Source of the DNA: Planctomycetaceae bacterium | GTDB lineage: Bacteria; Planctomycetota; Planctomycetia; Pirellulales; UBA1268 | DNA: 12,166 bases | Assembly: GCA_018694455.1 (NCBI GenBank) | Contig: JABHNP010000131.1 | Span: 1-12,166 of the forward strand | Reading direction: 5' to 3' | In this document: positions 1-6,288 of the stretch, piece by piece | Numbering within the stretch: position 1 is the stretch's first letter | Layout of the letters: each line of letters starts with the position of its first letter | The notes under the pieces: generated by a model | Told to the model about the DNA's origin: nothing | What the model saw: the letters and a program-made list of their open reading frames with translations, nothing else | Database searches by the model: none | Translations under genes and position numbers: made by a program

Positions 1-1782
1 AATGAGTCACTGGCTATTCAGGCTGTATCAAACCCAGCATGGTATGCCGTGATGGCTCTTCCCTGCCTGATGGAACGAAATGATGAAAGTGTTGATGCAC
101 TCTTCTATCGACTGTATGCAAATGCGTATGCAAAGCATCTTGTTACAAGTGATCCGCGAATTGAAAAGATCTTTGAGCAATGGCGCGGTACAAACACACT
201 GAAAAGTCCGCTTGAAAAAAATGAAGTTCTTGTGAAGACTCTTCTTGCAGAGACACCGTGGGTCCGTGATGCTACGAGTGAAACTGAGGCGAGGGCTCGT
301 GTTGCAAATCTTTTTAATACCAACCGTGTCCGGTCTGAGCTTTCTTTAGCAATTGAACGCCTCAATAGCCTGCGGAATCCTGATGGAGGGTGGCCGTGGT
401 TTCCAGGGGGGCGTTCCAGCGACACGATTACGCTATCTATTGTTTCGGGCTTTGGTCGACTTCGCGCCAATGGTGTCACGATTGATATGGCGACGGCTCA
501 ATCTACTTTGCCGTGGATTGATGCTCGTCTCATTGAAGAGAAGCGTTTAGCTGAGCAACGTCAGGAGCGTGCTCGTAAAGCCGGCAATCTTGCATTAGCA
601 TCGGAGCCAGTGCTCACTCAGCTCGGTGTATTTGCTCTCTATGCAAGAAGTTTTTTCCTGGCTGATGCTCCACCTGCTGGGGAGGCGGCTGCAGCTCATG
701 CATGGTGCATGCGGGTGGGACAGAAGAGTTGGATAGAACTCTCAAACAATCGTTGTCAGGGGCAGTTGGCTATCGCACTTTTTCGTGGAGGGAAGCGTGA
801 AACAGCAGAGTCGATTATTGAAAGCCTTAGGCAACGGGCGGCTGGTGGTCCGCGAGGCGAGCAGGCTGCTGATCGTGGGGAAGCCAATTGGCAAGGTATG
901 TGGTGGCGTAACCGACATCCGGCGTGGTGGAGTTGGGCTCAGGCACCTATTGAAACACAGTCTCTCATGATCGAAGCGTTCGATGAAATTGTTGGTGACG
1001 CTGAATCAGTTGAAGCAATGAAGGCTTGGCTTATTCAGCAGAAGAGAACAAGCCGTTGGTCTGGAAGCCCTGCAACTGCAAATGCTGTCGGTGTACTCCT
1101 AGGCAGAGGGGCTGATCTTCTTGGTGATTCATCATTAGTTGAGGTGACAGTTGGTGGAGAGCCAATAAAGCCTGATACGAATGGAGCAAGCCCGGTAGAA
1201 GCAGGTACCGGATTTTTTGAGAACAGATTTGTGCGAAAAGAAATTACACCATCAATGGCAGAAATAACATTTCAGAAAGTTAAGAGTGGCGGATTGGCAT
1301 TCGGTGGAGTTCATTGGCAGTATCTCGATCAAATTGAGAATGTCGAAGCTTCTGGACGAGACGAACTTGCAGTCACAAAAGAACTTTTTACCAAAACAAT
1401 GACAAAGTCAGGCCCCGTGCTCGAGCCAGTAGTCTCAATCGAAAAAGTGAGCGTGGGTGAAGAACTTGTCGTGCGGTTAAAAATCACAAGTGATCGAACA
1501 TATGAGTTTCTTGAGCTCACAGACCACCGACCGAGTTTGACTGAGCCAATCGATGTCCTTTCAGGCTGGCGGTGGGCGGATGGTGTCGGTTGGTATCAGG
1601 TAAGCAGAGACGCAAGCACTCAGTTTTTCTTTGAACGATTACCTCAAGGGACTCATGTCCTTGAGTATTCATTACGCGTTGCACACCGAGGTCAGGCATC
1701 AAGTGGTTTTGCGACCATTCGCAGCCGGTATGCCCCAGAATTTTCTGCGAGATCACAGAGTCTCGGGCTGAGTTCTCAGTGA
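1..1782 (+). CDS. Alpha-2-macroglobulin family protein, C-terminal part (5' end outside window)
   Basis: The reading frame is open from base 1, so the true start lies upstream; the GTG at 49 is internal. About 593 C-terminal codons are present. The beginning (NPAWYAVMALP, then FYRLYANAYAKHL) is the start of the alpha-alpha toroid thioester domain of bacterial alpha-2-macroglobulins. PDGGWPWFPGG at about 100 codons further on and WSGSPATANAV (near base 1060) are conserved helical-toroid segments. The end (ELTDHRPS, GWRWADGVGWYQVSRDA, QGTHVLEYSLRVAHRG, YAPEF) is the typical C-terminal receptor-binding-like beta domain. Family members are periplasmic or surface protease traps. The thioester tetrapeptide CxEQ expected at 88-99 reads SVDA, so covalent trapping should be impossible, while the flanking residues are conserved. 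No other frame damage is visible, so this is an intact but thioester-less homologue, not a pseudogene. The 140 bases downstream hold no recognised feature. Confidence 0.9.
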   Translation, partial: NESLAIQAVSNPAWYAVMALPCLMERNDESVDALFYRLYANAYAKHLVTSDPRIEKIFEQWRGTNTLKSPLEKNEVLVKTLLAETPWVRDATSETEARARVANLFNTNRVRSELSLAIERLNSLRNPDGGWPWFPGGRSSDTITLSIVSGFGRLRANGVTIDMATAQSTLPWIDARLIEEKRLAEQRQERARKAGNLALASEPVLTQLGVFALYARSFFLADAPPAGEAAAAHAWCMRVGQKSWIELSNNRCQGQLAIALFRGGKRETAESIIESLRQRAAGGPRGEQAADRGEANWQGMWWRNRHPAWWSWAQAPIETQSLMIEAFDEIVGDAESVEAMKAWLIQQKRTSRWSGSPATANAVGVLLGRGADLLGDSSLVEVTVGGEPIKPDTNGASPVEAGTGFFENRFVRKEITPSMAEITFQKVKSGGLAFGGVHWQYLDQIENVEASGRDELAVTKELFTKTMTKSGPVLEPVVSIEKVSVGEELVVRLKITSDRTYEFLELTDHRPSLTEPIDVLSGWRWADGVGWYQVSRDASTQFFFERLPQGTHVLEYSLRVAHRGQASSGFATIRSRYAPEFSARSQSLGLSSQ

Positions 1783-1922
1783 CACGAAGTCATTTGATAG
1801 TGTGAGATGGTAAGGAAACTCTCTGTAATACGCATACGGACCGATTACTGTATTGTTGTCTGAGAGATGTGTGTCTAAACATCTCGAGTAAAGAAGAATT
1901 TCACCAAATCGGAAGAATAGTA

Positions 1923-2684
1923 ATGAAAATGGCCTCAAACAGAATGTTGCTTGTAAGCTTAGGGGTGATTTCTGTGATGCCAGCCTGTTTGGCAGCGGAT
2001 TGGGACACGCTACGGCCAGTTATGGTAATTCCCGACAAGAGTGTGTTGCAGGAAACGTTTTCGAAAAGTGGACCAGTCAAGAAAACGAACTGGCAGAAAC
2101 GACAGGGTACGCGTTGGTCTGTAGAAGACGGAGTCTTGCGAGGCCGACCCTCTTCGGATGAATATCAGGCAAGTCGAACACACCATTATGGATATGAGCC
2201 CCGTGTGAGTGTACCGGTCACTCCACCAGAGTTTGTTGCAGGTTTTTCCTTTCGCTTCATCGGTGGTGAGGAATCGGACATCGTTCCCTTCATTGAATTT
2301 GGACATCATGTCTGTCGAGTAAAGTTTAGTAGCAAAGGCACTTTTGTAATCGTTGACCACGAGACACTCAAGGTAGCCGAGTCGGACGAATTTAAATATG
2401 CGCCTGGAAAGTGGTATCACGCATTAGCAGAGCTCAAGGGTGACGAGTTTGTGATTCAGTTCGTTGATGGGCCTGCCTGGTATGTCAAGCATGAATGTCT
2501 GGCGAAGGCAAACTCCAGCGGTGGCAATGGGCTTGGCCTCGCAGGTCCAAAGAATGGAAATGTTGAGCTTGATAATGTGTCGATTTGGAAGGTGCAATCA
2601 AGAGTCCAGCCTTCATGGAACAAACGTAGGAAACTGTTTGAGGTAATGGACCCAGTACCGACGGGGAAGAAAAAGAAAAAGTAG
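1923..2684 (+). CDS. Secreted concanavalin A-like (LamG/DUF1080-like) protein
   Basis: This encodes 253 residues. I chose ATG 1923 because GGAAGA at 1911-1916 sits six bases upstream and the N-terminus then reads as a signal peptide: MKMASNR, a hydrophobic run LLVSLGVISVM, and a likely signal peptidase I site ACLA|ADW after residue 24. An upstream in-frame ATG at 1869 would put 18 polar residues before the signal. The mature protein has the features of a beta-sandwich of the LamG/DUF1080 kind: WSVEDGVLRG (residues 65-74), a central strand region GFSFRFIGG, PGKWYHALAELKGDEFVIQFVDG (161-183), and the closing GLAGPKNGNVELDNVSIWKV (206-224), the usual last strand. It ends in a lysine run (GKKKKK). 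Such proteins are abundant in planctomycetes and often bind or process carbohydrates. Catalysis is not shown, and I do not see a DUF1080 active site I could name. It converges with the HAD gene, with a single base between stop codons. Confidence 0.75.
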   Translation: MKMASNRMLLVSLGVISVMPACLAADWDTLRPVMVIPDKSVLQETFSKSGPVKKTNWQKRQGTRWSVEDGVLRGRPSSDEYQASRTHHYGYEPRVSVPVTPPEFVAGFSFRFIGGEESDIVPFIEFGHHVCRVKFSSKGTFVIVDHETLKVAESDEFKYAPGKWYHALAELKGDEFVIQFVDGPAWYVKHECLAKANSSGGNGLGLAGPKNGNVELDNVSIWKVQSRVQPSWNKRRKLFEVMDPVPTGKKKKK

Positions 2685-2685
2685 A

Positions 2686-3393
2686 TCAAGAGTTGTCAGA
2701 GTTTTTTCTTTCAACGTGAGAATTGAGCAGTTCATAAATCCGAGCATCAGCAAGAGATGTTGCAATAAGTTCGGCTCCGGAAAAAGAATGCCGGCGACTA
2801 TGGCCTGATGGGACAGCTACAGTGATTGCACCAGAAGCAACAGCAGCTTTACATCCAGTTTCTGAATCTTCGAAGACAAGCATTCTCTCAGGTTGAGTAC
2901 CGCTTGTCTTAGCAGCTAAGTGATAGATTTCTGGGTCTGGTTTTCCTGCAATGACATCAGTAGAGGTAAGGACGAAGCTGAAAGCATCAAGAAGTTCAAC
3001 GCGGGAGAGTACATCGTGTGCAAACTCAGGTCCGCTACTTGTTGCAACTCCCATGGAGATATTGAGTAGTCGAATATGCTCTATCAGGTTTTTAGCACCA
3101 GGCATGAGTGCGAGTCGGGTAGAAAGAAGTGTCTGAAATATCTCTTTTGTTTCATCAGCAAGGAATTGAACAGTATCATCCAGTTCATGCCAATCAATCA
3201 TAATTGACAATGCCTTTTGCTGAGGACGCCCCATCATTGCGTCGAGCAGGTCCGCGTCGAATGTTTTGCCCCGGCGTCTTAGTAACTCAGTACCTACATC
3301 CTGATAAAGTTCCTCTGTGTTAACGAGTAAACCATCGAGATCAAAAACCGCGGCTCGTATATCAAATCGTGTTCTTGAAGAAGCTATGCCCAT
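2686..3393 (-). CDS. HAD-superfamily hydrolase, beta-phosphoglucomutase/sugar-phosphatase-like
   Basis: This encodes 235 residues from ATG 3391-3393. I prefer this start because AAGGA lies six bases upstream of it. A GTG at 3435 would add 14 residues (MTPDENKPS...) but has no clear ribosome site. All four HAD motifs are visible: motif I FDLDGLLVNTE (nucleophile D18, acid/base D20), motif II ATSS (117-120), motif III GKPDPEIY (K151), and motif IV VFEDSETG (E175, D176). The four-helix cap between motifs I and II (LYQDVGTELLRRRG... MMGRPQQKAL) is the C1 type of the beta-phosphoglucomutase/CbbY/GPH subgroup. The protein should be cytoplasmic and Mg2+-dependent, acting on a small phosphorylated sugar or similar compound. 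Substrate cannot be set from the sequence, and mutase versus phosphatase is undecided. The stop abuts the stop of the convergent secreted-protein gene. Confidence 0.9.
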   Translation of the reverse strand: MGIASSRTRFDIRAAVFDLDGLLVNTEELYQDVGTELLRRRGKTFDADLLDAMMGRPQQKALSIMIDWHELDDTVQFLADETKEIFQTLLSTRLALMPGAKNLIEHIRLLNISMGVATSSGPEFAHDVLSRVELLDAFSFVLTSTDVIAGKPDPEIYHLAAKTSGTQPERMLVFEDSETGCKAAVASGAITVAVPSGHSRRHSFSGAELIATSLADARIYELLNSHVERKNSDNS

Positions 3394-3645
3394 TTCCGGT
3401 CCTTGAAGTGAAGGTTTGTTTTCATCGGGAGTCACGAAATCTCGTGATATTAGTTCAATAAACTTGATTGTTTACATTTGTTGAAGTCTTACGTTTTTAT
3501 CGGTACTGGTGACAATACGCGTCGTTTGTTCCGTAAAGTATGTAAAACGAAGTATGCTGCTCCTTGCAGCATTCGACGTCGAATCGTACAAAGATACCAG
3601 CATTAAGCGTGCTTTTGTCCAGTTGTCGTAGGGGTATCCAGGATC
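3394..3645. other. Divergent intergenic region between HAD gene and sugar operon
   Basis: This AT-rich stretch separates the minus-strand HAD gene from the plus-strand sugar genes and should hold promoters in both directions. I see no convincing -35/-10 pair on either strand and no coding frame of note. Its clear content is the adjoining hairpin and 14-bp palindrome at 3554-3584, annotated separately. The 42 bases nearest the HAD gene could be coding if its GTG start at 3435 is used. Confidence 0.5.
3554..3584. promoter_or_regulatory. Tandem dyad: 7-bp hairpin joined to a 14-bp perfect palindrome (operator candidate)
   Basis: ATGCTGC (3554-3560), a five-base loop TCCTT, and GCAGCAT (3566-3572) form a perfect hairpin. 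Its last two bases are shared with the perfect palindrome ATTCGACGTCGAAT (3571-3584). A further CGA at 3548-3550 can pair with TCG at 3573-3575 across a three-base bulge. The location, between divergent genes and about 60 bases before the small-ORF chain leading into the sugar operon, fits an operator for a dimeric repressor such as a LacI- or GntR-type sugar regulator. No regulator gene is in the window, so the assignment is inference. Confidence 0.4.
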
Positions 3646-3789
3646 ATGACCAAGGCTAATCGTGTTTTGATCGTGATTCTTTCCGAAGCTAAAAACGTCG
3701 GAAGCATTGTCGGAAGAGCTTTAAGCGATGGCCGACAGCTTTTGAATTCAAAAAGTTTACAGTTCGGTCAGGAGCGAAGGTCACAATGA
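3646..3789 (+). CDS. Possible small ORF of 47 residues, first of a coupled chain
   Basis: ATG 3646 to TGA 3787-3789 encodes 47 residues beginning MTKANRVLIVIL and ending GQERRSQ. It has a short hydrophobic stretch near the N-terminus and a basic end. The ribosome site is weak: AGGA only two bases before the ATG, AGGGG eleven bases before. Its stop overlaps the next small ORF's start as ATGA. It contains an in-frame 8-bp direct repeat GTCGGAAG (3697-3704 and 3709-3716), which gives VGSI-VGRA in the product. I recognise no family. Support comes only from the overlap arrangement, so it may be a leader peptide or chance. Confidence 0.25.
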   Translation: MTKANRVLIVILSEAKNVGSIVGRALSDGRQLLNSKSLQFGQERRSQ

Positions 3790-3911
3790 AAGAAACTGCC
3801 GTTGATGGCTTCACAGCTGGTAGAAGCACAAGTCCTGCACCACTGGTTGCACCACACTATCTTGGCCTAGATGTCTATGGAGATCTGCCCATGAATGGAA
3901 GGAAAATATAA
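3786..3911 (+). CDS. Possible small ORF of 41 residues abutting the TIM-barrel gene
   Basis: ATG 3786 to TAA 3909-3911 encodes 41 residues (MKETAVDGFTAGR ... LPMNGRKI). AAGG at 3777-3780 lies five bases upstream, a good ribosome-site spacing. The start overlaps the upstream small ORF's stop (ATGA), and the TAA is followed at once by the ATG of the TIM-barrel gene in the same frame. Its last codons contain the strong GGAAGGA ribosome site of that gene, so translation here would directly affect initiation downstream. No family is recognised. It could be a leader peptide, a real small protein, or chance. Confidence 0.3.
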   Translation: MKETAVDGFTAGRSTSPAPLVAPHYLGLDVYGDLPMNGRKI

Positions 3912-4943
3912 ATGTCTCACGCGAGTCCGAAACTTCATAATGCAATGTGGCCGGGTCTTGTTGGGAAAGGAACTGACGAAGGTCAGGAGCCACCAATATC
4001 GTTGGATCGAATGTTGGAACTTACAGCTGCCGCAGAGGTGGATGGTCAAAAATTTGATGGCATTGACTATTTTTTGTTCTTGCCGCATACAAATCCGGAA
4101 GCAACGGACGACGAGCTTTTCAAGATCGCTGACAAAATTGCAAGTCATGGTTTTTCTATTGGTTCACTTGTTGCACCTGTTTGGCCAGGCACAATTGGTG
4201 ACTCTGCAATGGGCGATAGGGCCGCACGAGATAAATTCTTGTCAGCAGTCACAATGGCGTGTCGGATTGCGAAAGTATTTGAGCAGCGTGGTGTTAGAAA
4301 ATATGGCGTTATACGAATAGATTCAGCGGAGTTTGGTGTTGCTAAATGGCGTGAAGATGCCAAGGCCGGAACTGCGAAGATTGTTGAGACCTTTCAGGAA
4401 GCAGCGAAAATTGCAGCTGATAATGGACAGAGACTTGCGGCAGAAGGAGAGATCTGTTGGGCCGGAATGCACTCTTGGCGTGACATGCTTGATGTCCTTG
4501 AAGGAGTTGGGATGCCAGAAACGCTTGGATTTCAGGCTGACTTGGCACATACCTATTTATACCTTCAAGGTTATAACGCTCCAGAGCATGCTCTCGTAAA
4601 CGCTGATTGTTCATCGGAAGAATTTTATGCTGCATATAAGCAGATGACCGATAAGCTTCGACCGTGGACTATTGATTTTCATGTTGCACAGAATGATGGT
4701 GAAGTTCATGGAGCTGGGTCACATGATAAGACTGGAAAGCATTGCCCTGCTGATGACCCCAACGGAAAACTCGATATCGTGAAGTGCTCTGGGTATTGGC
4801 TTGAAGATGCTTCTTCACGATGCATTGAACATATTTGCTGGGACGGTTGTATGTTTTCGAATGACATGCTTGAAAATCCGGCAACATGGAACACAATCCT
4901 GAAGACCATGCTTGCCGTGCGGGATGCACACGGCTGGAGCTGA
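3912..4943 (+). CDS. Sugar phosphate isomerase/epimerase-like TIM-barrel protein
   Basis: This encodes 343 residues from ATG 3912, with GGAAGGA at 3897-3903 eight bases upstream. The sequence fits the xylose-isomerase-like/AP-endonuclease-2 TIM barrel: DGIDYFLFLPH (49-59), IASHGFSIGSLVAPVWPG (76-93), VRKYGVIRIDSAEF (128-141), RLAAEGEICW (174-183), GFQADLAHTY (206-215), WTIDFHVAQNDG (252-263) and EHICWDGCMFSN (306-317). The acidic and histidine residues at the ends of strands (E178/E180, D210, H213, D255, H257) are the likely divalent-metal ligands. It probably isomerises or epimerises a sugar, keto-sugar or inositol-type compound in the cytoplasm. There is no signal peptide. The next gene starts 40 bases on and encodes a Gfo/Idh/MocA dehydrogenase, a very common partner. 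The exact substrate is not determinable. Confidence 0.88.
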   Translation: MSHASPKLHNAMWPGLVGKGTDEGQEPPISLDRMLELTAAAEVDGQKFDGIDYFLFLPHTNPEATDDELFKIADKIASHGFSIGSLVAPVWPGTIGDSAMGDRAARDKFLSAVTMACRIAKVFEQRGVRKYGVIRIDSAEFGVAKWREDAKAGTAKIVETFQEAAKIAADNGQRLAAEGEICWAGMHSWRDMLDVLEGVGMPETLGFQADLAHTYLYLQGYNAPEHALVNADCSSEEFYAAYKQMTDKLRPWTIDFHVAQNDGEVHGAGSHDKTGKHCPADDPNGKLDIVKCSGYWLEDASSRCIEHICWDGCMFSNDMLENPATWNTILKTMLAVRDAHGWS

Positions 4944-4983
4944 TAAAGATTACAAAAGTTCAGATCACGAAAGGAAGATAGTG

Positions 4984-6123
4984 ATGGCAAAACCACTCCG
5001 TATTGGCATGATCGGCTACGGTTTCATGGGCCGGGCACACTCAAATGGTTACAACCGCGTAAAAAACTTTTTTGACCTTGAGTATGTACCAGTCCTGCAG
5101 GCCGTTGCAGCAAGAGATGTTGAGAAAGCACAAGCCTTTGCTAATCAGTGGGGGTATCAGCGTGTGGAGAATGATTGGCGGAAACTCGTGGCCTCTGATG
5201 ACATCGATGCGATCGATATCTGTACGCCGAATAATCTGCATGCGGATATCGCAATCGAGGCAGCGAAGCATGGAAAAGCAATTTTGTGTGAGAAGCCTCT
5301 ATCGATGGATACCCCAGAAGGCGAGAAGATGTGTGAGGCTGTTGAAAAGGCAGGCGTGCCAAATACGGTCTGGTACAACTATCGAAGAATGCCTGCGGTA
5401 ACGTATGCAAAACAACTAATTGATGCAGGGCGTCTTGGTAGAGTTTTTCATTACCGAGCAGAATTTCTTCAAGATTGGACGATCAGTGCAGAGTTACCTC
5501 AAGGGGGTGCCGCATTGTGGCGGCTCGATGCCAAAGCAGCTGGCAGTGGTGTTACAGGTGATCTTCTTGCCCATTGTATCGATACAGCACTCTGGCTAAA
5601 TGGCTCGGTCTCAGATGTGACAGCCATGACAGAAACGTTTGTTAAAGAACGAACGCATCAGTTGACTGGTAAAAAAGAGCCAGTTGAAATCGATGATGCA
5701 TGCTCTTTCTTGTGTCATTTTAAAAATGGTTCGCTTGGGCTTTTTGAAAGCACCCGATATGCCCGTGGCCATAAGGCTCTGTACACGTTTGAAATCAATG
5801 GGGAGAACATGAGCCTGAAGTGGGATCTTCATGATCTTCACCGGTTAGAAATCTTTGACTATAGCGACGAAGGGCCAGAGCGAGGGTGGAAAAGTGTTCA
5901 TGTGACAGACAGCGAACATCCGTATATGGGTCATTGGTGGGTGCCAGGTCTGGCAATTGGCTATGAGCATTCATTTGTGCATCAGGTTGCCGACTTCTTA
6001 ACGTGCTACGCAAAAGGTGAGCCTTGTCACCCAACCTTCCGGGATGCACTTGAAACCCAACGCGTCTGTGATGCAGTACTTGCGAGTGCCAAGAGTCATG
6101 CGTGGTCAAAAGTGGACAGCTAG
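4984..6123 (+). CDS. Gfo/Idh/MocA family NAD(P)-dependent oxidoreductase
   Basis: This encodes 379 residues. I chose ATG 4984 because AAGGAAG (4971-4977) lies six bases upstream and the Rossmann fold begins at once (MAKPLRIGMIGYGFMGRAH). The GTG just before it (4981) is also possible; the in-frame ATG at 4912 lies inside the upstream gene. Visible elements are the nucleotide-binding GxGxMG loop at residues 11-16, DIDAIDICTPNNLHAD (72-87), the family signature CEKPLS with the catalytic lysine at about residue 104, and the substrate-site motif GDLLAHCIDTALWL with its conserved Asp/His. The C-terminal half is the alpha/beta domain, ending in the usual helix after GEPCHPTFRDALETQRV. No Tat or Sec signal is present, so it should be cytoplasmic and NAD(P)-dependent, oxidising or reducing a sugar or inositol. 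It forms an operon with the TIM-barrel gene. Related pairs serve inositol and 3-keto-glycoside metabolism. Confidence 0.92.
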   Translation: MAKPLRIGMIGYGFMGRAHSNGYNRVKNFFDLEYVPVLQAVAARDVEKAQAFANQWGYQRVENDWRKLVASDDIDAIDICTPNNLHADIAIEAAKHGKAILCEKPLSMDTPEGEKMCEAVEKAGVPNTVWYNYRRMPAVTYAKQLIDAGRLGRVFHYRAEFLQDWTISAELPQGGAALWRLDAKAAGSGVTGDLLAHCIDTALWLNGSVSDVTAMTETFVKERTHQLTGKKEPVEIDDACSFLCHFKNGSLGLFESTRYARGHKALYTFEINGENMSLKWDLHDLHRLEIFDYSDEGPERGWKSVHVTDSEHPYMGHWWVPGLAIGYEHSFVHQVADFLTCYAKGEPCHPTFRDALETQRVCDAVLASAKSHAWSKVDS

Positions 6124-6246
6124 CAGTTGTTTGCGCTTGAGTTGCTTTGATTTACAGGCCGCTATAGGCTAAACAGGTAGAATTCTGCATTTATTCGTTG
6201 GGGAGCCATTGTTGGCGTGAGTTTTCCCGAGACTTACGTTTGATGC

Positions 6247-6288
6247 AAAAAAATTCTCCAGTCCACCATAATTTTTGAGAATATTTTT
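6247..6288 (+). promoter_or_regulatory. AT-rich hairpin just before the channel gene start
   Basis: AAAAAAATTCTC (6247-6258) and GAGAATATTTTT (6277-6288) can pair with a two-base interruption around an 18-base loop. The right arm ends at the base before ATG 6289 and contains the only GAGA that could serve as a ribosome site. It could occlude initiation or act as a weak terminator/attenuator ahead of the cluster. The rest of the 165-base gap after the oxidoreductase gene shows nothing I can name. The stem is AT-rich and weak, so this is tentative. Confidence 0.25.

Noticed and set aside
3697..3716. Direct repeat GTCGGAAG twice at 12-base period as an iteron or regulator site
   Set aside because: Only two copies; the period equals four codons of the small ORF, so it may just reflect repeated residues.
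3811..4148. Minus-strand open frames overlapping the small-ORF/TIM-barrel junction
   Set aside because: No domain features, no ribosome site, and they run antisense to a well-supported gene with a strong ribosome site.
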